DNA of 64,000 nucleotides from Lycium barbarum (GCF_019175385.1 NC_083338.1:63458884-63522883); one strand, 5' to 3'. Positions 46,898 through 58,412 are shown, numbered from the stretch's first letter. A program made the numbers and translations. The notes: generated by a model from the sequence alone, not told the origin.

Positions 46898-47577
46898 GGT
46901 CTGTCCTAGGGATTGTCTGCAAAGTCGTGTCCAGTAGAGTCCTTTTTATGGTGTGAAGCGCGCCACATGTATAAACAGGAGGCTATGGGGCATCTAGGGA
47001 TTGTTGACCTTCTTTCTGTCATAGATCGTGCGATAGAGCCAAGCCATAGGAAATAAGATTCCTTACGTAAGCTTTACATACGGCGAAAAATGGCAAGTGG
47101 TGACATGGGAGGTCGTAAAGGTAAGTCTGGATATATTTGTCCTGTTACCTGAAATAGAAAGTTGTGGATGGTTGGAATGTGGTATATAATTGTATGTTAT
47201 GTGAGATATTGTTGATATTTGGCATGTGTAGATTCTGAATAGCAGGAATGGTAAAGGAGATTGTTATGTAAGAATAGTGAGTAAAAGCCCGGACGGGCCG
47301 ATACTCGAAGTATTCGTAAGTAACGGCGATGAAGGTATGTTCGCCACCATCGGGAATCTGGAAGCCCAGAACAGGCAATAATCATATACATAAGTGAAGA
47401 GTGAATATAGGGAATCAAAAAGGGTAAAATAGTAACTGTACGAAAGAGGACGTGTCACGAGAATGTCTCAGGATCTGTAAGACCTCGACTAGCCCCAAAT
47501 CATGTAGTAAAAGTCATACGAAGAAGCGGACATGATTATATCGGCATTAAGGCGCCGAATTCCGTCAACGTTTCGGT

Positions 47578-47622
47578 GTTATGCGTGCTAAGGTTCGAGG
47601 ATGGGTGACCCCCCTGGGAAGT
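47578..47622 (+). promoter_or_regulatory. 5S rRNA-derived segment (core), LARD internal 2
   Basis: GTTATGCGTGCT (one change in the box A position), a shortened spacer, then GGATGGGTGACC and CTGGGAAGT. It extends upstream as in internal 1, from about 47534. Confidence 0.7.
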
Positions 47623-48799
47623 ATGCAAGATACTCTAAAGATTTAGCCGTCAGAGACAAATGAAAAGATAGAGTAACCTAAAGGGAAATTAGCGTATATG
47701 GAATGGTTAGAGACCCTAAACGGCCATATAGCACGCGACAGGTTAGACTAGAGGGGAGACGGAAAGTACGTCACGACTTTGGAACTTAGATAGGCTTGAA
47801 TAGCGTTTGGAAGTATTTTGTGGGCTAGTTAATAATAATTATATGTATATATATATATATATGAATGCATATGATATCTCCTTGAGATTGTATCAGTGGA
47901 TACGTGTGTCCCAGCGACCGGTGCTACGATATGGAAGGCACCAACTGAGTAAGGATACCGAAGTTCAGGTAATAGCAAAAAATAAATGGTGCGAGTGTTA
48001 TAAAATAAGTTGATGTTATTCCCGCAACAAGTTAAGAATAGAGAAGTCTTAATACAAGGATATTTGAAAAAGAAAGAGTATGAAGATGTGGACAAATGAG
48101 GATATAGACATAAAGTGAGAGAAAGGCTTATGGTAAGAAGTTTTCGATATGTTATGCGTAGAGTTGGAAAGGAAGGTGAGGAATGAAGTATAATCAAAGA
48201 CGAGAGTACTCGAAGATTGCGACATACAAGGAACCCCTTAAAAAGGGCGGGGGGGGGGGGGGGGGGGGAAAGCATATAATGTCAGACTCAAAAAGGAAAT
48301 CGCGACAATTGGTAGTTTGGGAATTTTTGGAAGAAGGAAAGAACGCAGCGCCTGTGGATGAAATAAGAGAAGCCACCGGATATTAGAAAATAGTTCACGG
48401 ACCATTAATTGTATGGAATATGAGAATATATGTTATGAAATTATATGAATCATCGACGTGAAGCGACGCTCGGTCATATTTGTAATGATTCTACACCGGA
48501 GAGTCAACAAGGAATAACGATGGACGAAACGAGCGTCAACACAAGAAATCAAAGACAAGTATACTTTGTCGGGAAATATGACAGAAGGAAATAAAGAAAA
48601 GCCGTAGTGAGAATTCAAAGATGTTGCGAACTAACAAGTTGAGTAAACTCGAATCACGAGTTCCCATAGGGGTAACTGGATCGTGAAGGATAATAAGCGA
48701 TAAAGACACATTGTGTACATACATTTTTAGGTAAGTATTTGGAATGAAAGATTAAAGAGGGACCCACCCGGAGTATTATAACACCCCATGAGGTCAGTT

Positions 48800-48836
48800 G
48801 AACATTCAAGGACGAATGTTCTAAAGGGGGGGAGGA
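48800..48836 (+). promoter_or_regulatory. pre-polypurine hairpin and polypurine tract, LARD internal 2
   Basis: GAACATTC-AAGGAC-GAATGTTC (48800-48821) is followed by AAAGGGGGGGAGGA, which abuts LTR3. Confidence 0.85.
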
Positions 48837-50209
48837 TGTTATGTCCCGTATTTTGCACATTCGAAAAATTTGAAATAATTGTGACTCGTAAGAGATAAGG
48901 CAATATTTTGATTTTTATTTAACATGTAAGTTGTTCATGAGAAATATTGATGCGAAAAAATATCGAGGGAGGCTAAGGGCAAAATTGGAATTTTGAAAAT
49001 TTGTTTCATGAAATTACAAATGTTAGCCAACTAATTGGGCTCAAAAAAAAAAGTGAGGCCCAAACATAGGGGTGTGGCCGGCCATGGTGTAAATGGCCCA
49101 AGCCCATGTGGCAATTAAATTAATGAATAAATAAGACAAGGGACCATTTGTTCATTCTAGGTTTTTCAAGAAAACATAAAAAAAAATTGAGAGCAAGAAC
49201 AAGGGGGCCATTCGGCCAACCCCCTAGAAAATCAAGTCATGGAAATTTTGTTCCAAAATTTTGTTTCTTCATGTATTTCCACTAATTTGAAGGTCCTCTT
49301 TAACGTGGTATAGTTGTTGAAGCAAGAATCTCCCTCTTTGTTGCAAGTTGACAAGTCTAGTTAAGTGAGGAAGTTGAAGGAAAAGGTAAGAATTCATTCC
49401 TTTTATATGTTATGAATGGTTTGGTATGTTGTGTCATGTGGGCAAGAATGAAATTCATAAGAAATATGGGTGTATGTTGTAGCCGTGCATAGTGTGTGTG
49501 TAGCCGTGCATAGTGTGTGTATGTGTGGCCGTGTATGTGTTGTTGTATGTAAGGGATGATGAACTAATTTTACGTAGTGTGTTGGTTGTTGTTGTAATGC
49601 ATGGAAAAGGATGAGAATTCATGAAAATATGTGGTGTGTGTGTGTGGCCGAATATAGTGGCGTTGTGTAAGAAAGATGAAATAATTTTATTTAGTAGTTT
49701 GATTGTTGTGTTGTGGATCTCGTGGTGTAAAACTAATATTTAATGGCTTGAAATGAAGTTGTAGTCGTTGAAGTATTGTTATGGAAGGTAATGCGACGCT
49801 AACATAAATTCTTATAATCGTATGAATGAAATCGTTAATTTAGATTGTTGATGGAATTAATGAATTCGGAGAAGAAAAGAATGTGTTGTTGTGATTCTTA
49901 TGGAGTTGGAAGATCCCGGGTGTGTGTGTTGGTTATGGCCGAATGGAGGCTATGTTGGTAAGATGTAGTGAATTGATCTTACTTAGTATTTTGAGTGTTA
50001 TTGTGGTTGATTGGAATGTAAATGAAATGCCGTTGAATCATGTGAAACGAGTTATTAATGTTAGAATACGTTTTGAATAAATTGTTGAAGTTAGAAGAAT
50101 AAATTGTTGGTATTTTTGTTGATATTGTGGCCGAGTTAAATTATCGGACTTGTTGTTGTGTTTTTGGCCGAGTTGAATTCTCGGGGATTGGGCATTTACA
50201 GGGGAAATG

Positions 50210-50227
50210 CTGCCGAAATTTCTGTAG
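50210..50227 (+). promoter_or_regulatory. core-promoter palindrome, LARD LTR3
   Basis: CTGCCGAAATTTCTGTAG follows TTACAGGGGAAATG. AG|GTATGT lies downstream (GT at 50349). Confidence 0.55.
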
Positions 50228-52369
50228 ACAAATGTTAATTCAAGATGCAATTTCTAAAGGCTTCTAATTAATGTTTGGTAAATGTGACCATTTGTAGATT
50301 TTGGAGAGTTTGGAACTTGAATTTGGAGTAGCGCAAGAAGCGGAAAAGGTATGTAAAGCTTTACCATTCTTTCTTTGGCATGAGCCTCGGGGATGATTCT
50401 ACTCCTAGAAATCCGAGCTTAGATTTGACCCTTTTTCATTCAATGGAATTGAATTAGAAACTCTATGTTTTGTTGGGAAATAACATAACCATTTATAACT
50501 TCCACAAATGGGACCGAATTACCCTAAGAATTTCATAAGTGACCCCCGTAAAGCTTAATGTACGTAATTTGTGTCCGCCACCTCGGCTGACCCGAGGTGG
50601 GCCCACTATTTCCGAATCCGCCCCTATTGTATTATTGACTTGTTTTCGAGCAATAAGTAAAGGAAACTTTTAGCTACACCCTCAACTATTAAACGATAGT
50701 TGTTTTAACTATTCCATTGAGTTCTATGACATATTTTGATATGTACAAACTATCTCAAACAAAAGCTTTGCTATGACATAATCCGTCGGAGCATCCGAAA
50801 GGTATTTAATATGATAATACGTCCGGTTGTCTTATCGAACCTTTGATATGTTTGATATGTGTATAAGATTCCAAGTTCTATTTGATTTGATTCATAATGA
50901 TATCCCAAAAAGGATTTTGACATGATGATGGCTTCTGGAATGCTTATTGGACGTTCTGTACTTCAAAGGTTCGTAACTTTTGCATACTAATCCCAATTGA
51001 CCCGAAACATATTTCTGAGCCTTCGGGTGACGATAAGTGTGTTTGTATATAAGTATGTCTTTTGTACCACTCTTTTGGACTTACTTTCACACGGTATTCA
51101 AAGGGAGCTTTTGATCATTGTTCCGCTTAACATACGATAAGTGTTGTAACTATTCCAATGAGTCTTATAATGTATTTAAATATGTAAAACGATTCTAAAA
51201 GCCTTATTCTGATACCATCCTTCGTGCCATCCAAAAGGTATATATATATGTATACATTATGACTATCGTCCGATTTCTTCGAACTAATCTGTCGTTTGGA
51301 TTTGCTTTGGAATGTCCGTAAAAGTTCTGTGGTAAAAATGTCCGTAACTTTCACATATTAACTCCGATCGATTCGGAACATGTTTATGATCTTCGAATGT
51401 TGGTAAGTGTCCGTATCTGTCGAGTCTGGATATGTGTGCATATGGTTTCTCACTGCTCTGTTCGTGCAAACCTCAGTATGTTATTCACTGCGCCCGAGCC
51501 AGGTTCTGTTATGTTATCGTGCCTCTTCCTCTGCATTATTCACCGCGTCCCTCTCCCCTGCGGGCCGGGTTCTTTTATATGTATGTTTATGATGATACGG
51601 GGCGCTGGCCAGGATGGCATATGATATGTGATTCACCGCGTCCCGCAGCAGAGGGCCTGGTTCTGTTACATGCATATATGACATATGACTTATCGCGTCC
51701 CTCAATAAAGGGCCGGGATCTGTTATCTGCATACATGTTATATGATTCTGACATGCATCGATAATTCTGTTCACCGCGTCCCTTCCTAAAGGGTCGGGAT
51801 CTGTTACATGCATATATGATATCTGACTTTGGCATCTGATGATTCTGTCCACCGCGTCCCTTACTAAGGGCCGGGATCTTCTATATGATTCTGTTCACCG
51901 CGTCCCTCACGAAAGGGCCGGGATCTGTTCTATGCATATATACGATATACGATTCTGATCTGTTTGATTTGTGTTTGGAAAGCAAGCGTTTTGGCATTCT
52001 GTACCTTCTGCATTTCTTCTGACATACGATATCGGCATACACGATCTGTGTCTAGAAAACAACCGCTCTGACATTCGGGATCCGTACATCTCCTGACTTA
52101 TGACTTCGGCATACATGCTCTTCATTTGGAAATAAACCTTCTAGTACCCTTGATCTGTACCTTTTTCTGGCATATGACCTGCGTTTGGGAAATAAGTATT
52201 TTGGTATTCTGTATGATTTTCTTACTTCTGTACTCCTTCTGACATGTGACATAGGTATGTATGATCTGCGTCCGGAAAATAAGCTTTCGTACTTTGGGTA
52301 GAGTATTTACTGTTTGTACTGTCTGTTTCGATTATAGATCAGTTTTTCTGTATTCCATGCTTTACATAC

Positions 52370-52427
52370 TCAGTACATATTCCGTACTGACCCCTCTTCT
52401 TCGGGGGCTGCGTTTCATGCCACGCAG
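52370..52427 (+). promoter_or_regulatory. three-hairpin LTR module, copy 11 (LARD LTR3)
   Basis: The stems are TCAGTAC/GTACTGA, CCCC/GGGG and CTGCG/CGCAG. Confidence 0.7.
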
Positions 52428-52833
52428 GTACACCCAGATGATGTGTAGTTTTATAGAAGATGTTCCAGCGGAGATGGCAAGCTCCACTTGCTCCCGGAAT
52501 GTTGCCGAGTCAGAGTTTGTATGTTATGATTTCTGGATGTATGTTAGAGACTTTGCAGACAGCGTCGTGGGTATTGGTTGTCAGTCTGTAAGTGGCTCGA
52601 TCAGCCGATATGTCATTCTATGTAATGTAATAAATTTTATATAATTACAGATTTTGTTTAATTTTGAGAACGATAAAAGAAAGATTTCGAAAGCTTAATA
52701 TGTGCTTTACTTTTATCTGATCTTCAGAGTCCGAAGAAATTACGTGTATAATAAGACTCTGTGGGTTCGCTCGGCTCCGGATATGGGGTCGGGTTCCCAT
52801 CACACCCTAGGGATATTAGGGTGTGACATTAGG

Positions 52834-53271
52834 CCATTGAAACACCTTAAAAATCCTCTTATACTAGGAGATATGCCTCCAACAATATGGGTTAAAAATC
52901 TGGTCCGAGATTTTACTGAAGTTGTTCCGATTCATTTTGTTTAGATTCGTTTAACTTCTAATCCTCTTCCAACCCTCATATAACCTCTTATACATACATA
53001 TACATACTTATATACATACATAACAATCCATACATGTCTCGACGGGTCCGGAGAATCACAATAACCTTAAACATAACTAGAGAACTTACGAAGCTTCGAC
53101 GAAACTCCAATCGCAAAAGTATATTCATATCTTTTGTCCATCTTCTATATCATTACTAATAATCTCAAATACTTTAAAAGGGCACTCACATTACCTCATA
53201 TACGTACTCATAACGCGATTTCAAATCCTTTAGGTTACCATGTCTCCTCGGGATACTTAAGGCAACCATAT
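52834..53271 (-). repeat. element D: 5' LTR, second piece
   Basis: A/T-rich sequence continues LTR D after the LARD array (joined through TTAGG) and stops at the alpha insertion, whose target copy CATAT is 53267-53271. There is no gene here. Confidence 0.7.
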
Positions 53272-53406
53272 TGTTACACCCCGGAAAAGTCCCCATGCAT
53301 GTACAATGAATGAGTGGGTGGCGTTTTATTAAGTAAGGGGTGGTGATTCATGAATTGTTGGAAGTGGGAAAGTTGTAGAAATTCAGGCAGCCCAGTGGTC
53401 GTAAAT

Positions 53407-53446
53407 CAGTATACGGCCCGTAAAGTGATTTACGGACCGTATACTG
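53407..53446 (+). repeat. long inverted repeat in alpha 5' LTR U3
   Basis: Arms of 18 bp starting CAGTATACGG and ending CCGTATACTG enclose loop GTGA, with 17 of 18 pairs matched. The 3' LTR copy at 60785-60824 has one more mismatch. Confidence 0.85.
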
Positions 53447-54976
53447 CCATCGTCCTCCAGCTTGCCAAAAATCTCAACTTTCTGTAAATTGTGGAAATGG
53501 TTAAATACGACTTGGAATACGGCCCGTAAACTGGTTTATGGACCGTAAACCTCGATCGTAAACTGCAATATTATTCAGCCAACTTCTCTGTTTTGGACAT
53601 TCTTAAATACGACCAGGGAGGACGGCTCGTAAACTGTGGTTTATGACCACTGTTCACCCCGACTGAATTTCATCAAAGACCAAACTTTGAGTTATTAAAA
53701 GGAACCAAAGCCTCATTTAATTTCATTTTTATCCATATCATTCAAGAAGTCCCTAGAACCCTCCAAACATTCCATCCTTAAGAATTCAAGGAAAATTAAA
53801 GGAAAACCAAGATCATCAACACCAATCTAAGCAACAAGTGTATAAAACCTAGTTGGAAGTCATCTTCTTCAAGAAAACACAAGAAGGGTGAAGTGGGGTT
53901 TTGGTGCAATGGAGGTATTACTACTCAAGACTTATTCAACCATCATCTAAGGTATGTTTCATGACTATACCATGTGATTCAAAGCATTGGAAGGCTTAGA
54001 TACTTAAAGTGTACAAGAACATAGAAAATGAGTCTTGCATGGGTGAATAGTGTCTCAATTGAATAGTAATTGAATGGGATCATGAATGTTGATGTGTTAT
54101 GATATGAATACGTTCTAAATGATGTATAAACCATGGGATAGGTGTGAAGTAAGCAAAACTAGGATGATGAGCTGAAACCATTAAATGTGGAAAAAAATTA
54201 GTAGAAAATGGTGGATTTCGCTTAAGGCGTGTAAACGATGATTGTTGCTTGTAATATTATGAGTATTGTTGTAAACGTTTGGGAGTTGACAAATTTCTAT
54301 GGCATGAGTCCCATGACATGATTTCCCATGACATGATTTCCTCTCTTTCCATGATTCTCCTATACCCGGAAAGCCAAGAGCTTAAGATCATAAATAGTTA
54401 CATGAGTCAAGAGGTATGATATGACGCTCCTATGATGTAAATGATATTGTTCCTCGTACACACTCACCTTATACATTGATCCCTTCAAGGTGAGGAAGAA
54501 TGTTCACGTATGTCCATAATAAAATCGAGGGTACACGACCTTACGTCACCTCGATGAGATACAGCTGATCTAGAATCTTTATGCATGTATAATAACAAGT
54601 ATATTTTGATAAGCATATTGTATCAGTATTTTTATAATGAGCATGTCATGATTGCATTCACACCGGGCCTAATTGGCCGGGCAGACACCGCTTCGGCGGG
54701 CGGCGATACGGACACACCATGACTCTTTTGGGCATGGGCAGACACCACTAGTGGGCGGCATGAGATGGTACCCCGGACGCGGGCTCAGATTATTGATGAT
54801 CACACCATTCCGACACGGACGGGCAGCTTGCATGCCATGCATTTATGATATTATGATAAGTATGAGCAAGATAGCATGCATTACTTCTCTCATGACTATT
54901 ATTCAGATTCAGATGTTCTTATTGATGCTCTCACTATATGATTGTTGTCCTTCTTCATTGATTATGCCTCTCATAC

Positions 54977-55033
54977 TCAGTACAATGTTCGTACTGACGT
55001 CCTTTTCTTTGGACGCTGTGTTCATGCCCACAG
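54977..55033 (+). promoter_or_regulatory. three-hairpin LTR module, copy 12 (alpha 5')
   Basis: The stems are TCAGTAC/GTACTGA, CGTCC/GGACG and CTGTG/CACAG. They show paired changes relative to the other families. Confidence 0.8.
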
Positions 55034-55449
55034 GTAGACAAGGAGGTGTGCTTGATCAAGATACTTAGGAGCTGTCAGCTATTGAGAGCACTCCATTGTC
55101 CGGAGGTGCTGACGATTTCTCTGTTGGTATATATATATATATATTTTTTGGGCAGGACGGAGTCTTGTTCCGTCCAGTGTATAGCATGTCAGTAGAGGCT
55201 CGTAGATGCGTAGTGTGGGTAGCATGGTCTCACATCTTTCATGTATATGTGCACTCATTATTTTGATGTAATAAACCTTTCTATATACAAAAGTATTTAT
55301 GTTTTCATACAAATTATGATCTTTTCCATGTTTTGAGTATAAATGGGATAATAAGGCATTAATCGAGTAAGGAGAGTAACAGAACGAGCGGTGCTCGGTG
55401 GTTAGCCCCGGGTACCCGTCGCGGCCCCTAGCTGGGTTGTGACAAAAAG

Positions 55450-55461
55450 TGGTATCAGAGC
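55450..55461 (+). promoter_or_regulatory. primer-binding site of alpha
   Basis: TGGTATCAGAGC lies five bases after the LTR. The conserved leader block follows at about 55468-55562. Confidence 0.9.
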
Positions 55462-55649
55462 AGTTCGTCCTAGGAAGTGTGTATGAGCTGTGTCTAGTAG
55501 AGTCTTGTTTATGGTGTGTTGCGCGCCACATCAATAAATAAGAGGCTACAGGACATTTAGGAAAATGACCATTTTTATTTTCACTAGATCGTGCGATTGA
55601 GCCGTGCATAGGATATTATCCTTCCCTAAAAGTGCGTTGTGATTTCAGA

Positions 55650-57000
55650 ATGCCTCCGAAAGGAAAATCTGTAGCTACCCAGAAGGGCAAAGCTACGACG
55701 AAGAAGCGGGCAGAAAGAGAGCCTCCGGCGAATGTAGAGTAAAGTGAATCACAAACTGAGGCCGCGCCCAATGTAGAAGAGCGAGGAGGAGCCTCAGCTC
55801 CGGTCCCTCCTCCAGGTGCTTCGGGTCAACAAGTGACCGAAGTTGTACACTTACTAACGCAGTTGGTTGCCGCTCAGGCACAACGGCAGAATGCGGGTCC
55901 CGAGTGATCGTTCTGCCAGCACGAGAGCCCGTGATTTCCTGACTTTAAATCCTCCGGAATTTTTCAAGTCGAAGCCGGATGAGGACCCCCAAGGCTTTGT
56001 TGATGAGATGTTGAGGACGCTGAAACTTATGCATGCTTCTGAGACCGAATTGGCGGAGTTGGCCTCTTATAGGCTCCGCGATGTAGCGGTATTGTGGTAT
56101 AACAACTGGGTAGCGTCGAGACCAGAGAATGCGCCTCCTGCTGTTTGGCAAGAGTTTGTTGACGATTTTATTCGTCATTATTTGCCACCCGAGGTCCGTC
56201 GAGCTAGAGCGTACAGGTTCCTAAATCTAAAACAAGGAGGCATGAGTGCCCGAGAGTATAGTATGCAGTTTAATTCCCTGGCCAGGTATGCTCCGACTAT
56301 GGTGGATGACATGGGAGACCGAGTCCACAGTTTTGTGAGTGGTTTTGGCCACACTTATTTAGAGATTGTCTGACAACCTCTTTGTAAGACGGGATGGATA
56401 TTTCCTGAATACAGGCACATGCTCAGAATCTAGAGGAGCGGCAACATCGGCAAAGAGGTGATCGTGATTATGAAAGAAGGCAGGGTAAGAGAACTAGATC
56501 TTTGGGGGCGAGCAGTGAACATAGAGGAGGATTGAGACAGATGTACTCTAGGCACTCAGGTCAGTCAGCGACCAGTGTACCTCCTAGATTCCCAGATAAG
56601 AGGTTTGACTGTTCTTTTCAGTCCGGATAGGGCCAGAGTTCGAGGGCCTCAGATTCTCAGTCTAGGGGAGATTTTGGTCAGCGTAGACCCTTGGTACCGT
56701 GGTGCAGCCAGTGCGGTAGATTGCATTCCGGGCAGTGCCGTCAGGGTTCCGATGCTTGCTATGCCTGTGGACAGGTTGGTCATATAATAAGAGATTGCCC
56801 TTCAGCGAGAGGTAGAGCTGGGACTCAGCCTACAGGGTCAGTAGCTGGGTCTTCCTCAGTACGCCCGACAGCACAGACATCTCAGGCTACAACAGGTAGG
56901 GGCAGAGGCAGAGGGAGTGTATCTACTCCAGGTGCTGTACTGCCCCGCGTGTATGCTTTGGCAGGGCGCTAGGATCTTGAGTCCTCCCCGGACATTGTCA
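55650..57000 (+). pseudogene. gag of alpha, broken
   Basis: The start is taken at ATG 55650 (M-P-P-K-G-K-S, a basic N-terminus). A TAA follows at about 55740 and a frameshift near 55900. The gag core is open at 55867-56373 (D-P-Q-G-F-V-D-E-M-L, then V-L-W-Y-N-N-W and F-L-N-L-K-Q-G). A second break follows at 56372. Two zinc knuckles are visible: C-S-Q-C-G-R-L-H-S-G-Q-C (about 56703) and C-Y-A-C-G-Q-V-G-H-I-I-R-D-C (56757-56798). A Gly/Arg-rich linker leads into protease. Gag would build the particle and bind element RNA. Confidence 0.87.
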
Positions 57001-57409
57001 CAGGTATTCTGACTATATTTTCCCGCGACGTATATGCTTTGATTGATCCAGGCTCTACTTTTTCTAATGTTACCCCATATGTTGCTGATTGTATTGGGGT
57101 GAAACCTGAGCCAATTAAACCTTTCGAGGTGTTCACCCCGGTTGGTGACCCCGTGATAGCGAGGAGAGTATATAAAAATTGTGTCGTTGCGATATGTGAT
57201 CGCCAGACTAAAGCCGATCTAATCGAGCTGGAAAAAGGATAGACTTTGACGTGATTATGGGAATGGATTGTTTGTCCTCGTGCTATGCTAATGTTTATCG
57301 CAGGATAAAAATGGTTCGATTTCAATTCCCGGGAGAGCCCGTACTTTAATGGAAGGGTAATACTGCATCCCCAAAGGGTAGGTTTATTTCCTACCTTAAG
57401 GAAATAAAG
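57001..57409 (+). pseudogene. protease of alpha, active site altered and frameshifted
   Basis: The active-site region reads Y-A-L-I-D-P-G-S-T-F, so the usual D-S-G is D-P-G; element A still has D-S-G. A frameshift occurs near 57235 after I-E-L-E-K, and the next frame resumes with D-F-D-V-I-M-G-M-D. A stop replaces a likely glycine or tryptophan codon at about 57348. It follows gag and would have cleaved the polyprotein. Confidence 0.8.
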
Positions 57410-58412
57410 ATGACAGCCAAGGGATACATTTACCATCTAGTTCGAGTTCATGATATCGAGGCAAGGCCACCGACTTTCCAATCTGTTCCGGTGGTGAATC
57501 AATTCCCAGATGTATTTCCAGATGAACTACCAGGTTTTCCTCCAGAAAGGGAAATTGATTTTGCTATCGATGTATTACCAGACACCGAGCCCATTTCTAT
57601 TCCTCCGTACCGAATGGCTCCAGCAGAATTGAAGGAGTTAAAGGAACAGCTAAAAGATTTGCTTGAGAAGGGGTTTATAAGGCCTAGTTCATCACCGTGG
57701 GGAGCACCGGTCTTGTTCGTGAAAAAGAAAGACGGATCCCTACGAATGTGTATCGACTACAGGCAATTGAACAAGGTGACAATAAAGAACAAGTATCCCC
57801 TCCCCAGAATCGATGATCTATTTGATCAGTTACAAGGCGCTAAGTGGTTCTCCAAGATAGATTTGAGATCTGGTTATCATCAAGTGAGAATTAAGGAAGA
57901 AGATATTCCCAAGACTGCTTTCAGGACGAGATATGGCCACTATGAATTTCGAGTAATGTCATTCGGGTTGACAAATGCCCCAGTAGTGTTCATGAATTTA
58001 ATGAATAATGTGTTCAGGACATTCTTGGATCTCTTTGTGATAGTATTTATCGACGACATTCTGGTATATTGTCGCACATAATCAGAACATGCGGATCATC
58101 TACGAATTGTTCTTGGCGTTCTCCGAGCCCGAGAATTATATGCGAAGTTCTCAAAGTGCGAGTTTTGGCTAAATTCTATGGCTTTCCTAGGTCGTATTAT
58201 TTCAGATGATGGCATCCGAGTCGATACTCAGAAATAGAAGCTTTGAAGACTTGACCAAGGCCTACGACGCCTACAGAAGTTTGTAGTTTTCTGGGTTTGG
58301 CCGGTTATTACCGAAGATTCGTAGAGGGCTTTTCTTCTGTTTCAGCCCCATTAACGAAGCTAACCTAGAAGTCGGTGAAATTTTAGTGGAACGATGCATG
58401 TGAGTGTAGTTT
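57410..58412 (+). pseudogene. reverse transcriptase of alpha, broken at the 3' part
   Basis: It is open at 57410-58081 with [34 protein letters not shown] and F-G-L-T-N-A-P. The catalytic block is F-I-D-D-I-L-V-Y. A stop follows at 58079. The homology continues with F-S-K-C-E-F-W-L-N, then a stop and a small indel around 58235-58260, and [10 protein letters not shown] in the next frame. All catalytic aspartates are present but the frame is not. Confidence 0.88.

Larger units (their letters stand above)
46882..48836 (+). other. LARD internal domain 2
   Basis: It is collinear with internal domain 1 and differs by scattered substitutions and homopolymer lengths. It has the same short ORF with splice donor (ATG at 47090) and a leader block at about 46903-47003. 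The GCGACCGGTGCTA block is at 47901-47926 and a twenty-G run at 48249-48268. Confidence 0.9.
37337..52828 (+). mobile_element. LARD-like non-coding element as a tandem LTR-int-LTR-int-LTR array
   Basis: Three LTRs of 4021, 3584 and 3992 bp alternate with two internal domains of 1940 and 1955 bp. A single target duplication TTAGG flanks the whole array (37332-37336 and 52829-52833). Each internal domain starts with a primer site and ends with a polypurine tract, and neither encodes gag or pol. Huge LTRs with a short non-coding core fit the large retrotransposon derivative (LARD) class. The single duplication indicates one insertion followed by unequal LTR recombination, not two insertions. Confidence 0.95.
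48837..52828 (+). repeat. LARD LTR3
   Basis: It starts TGTTATGTCCCG and ends TTAGGGTGTGACA, followed by the second TTAGG. It retains the hairpin array lost from LTR2 and lacks about 30 bp near 50381 present in the other two. Confidence 0.95.
53272..55444 (+). repeat. 5' LTR of alpha
   Basis: It starts TGTTACACC and ends GTTGTGACA. It lacks about 145 bp after position 54295 that are present in the 3' LTR, including the remnant promoter palindrome region. It therefore suffered a deletion after insertion or came from a mixed template. Confidence 0.94.

Noticed and set aside
37337..52828. Two independent LARD insertions side by side
   Set aside because: Only one TTAGG pair is present, at the outer edges; the middle LTR directly joins polypurine tract and primer site with no target duplication.
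55079..55609. 176-codon reverse open frame near the alpha 5' LTR/leader junction
   Set aside because: It is antisense to the LTR end, primer site and gag leader; a shadow of non-coding sequence.
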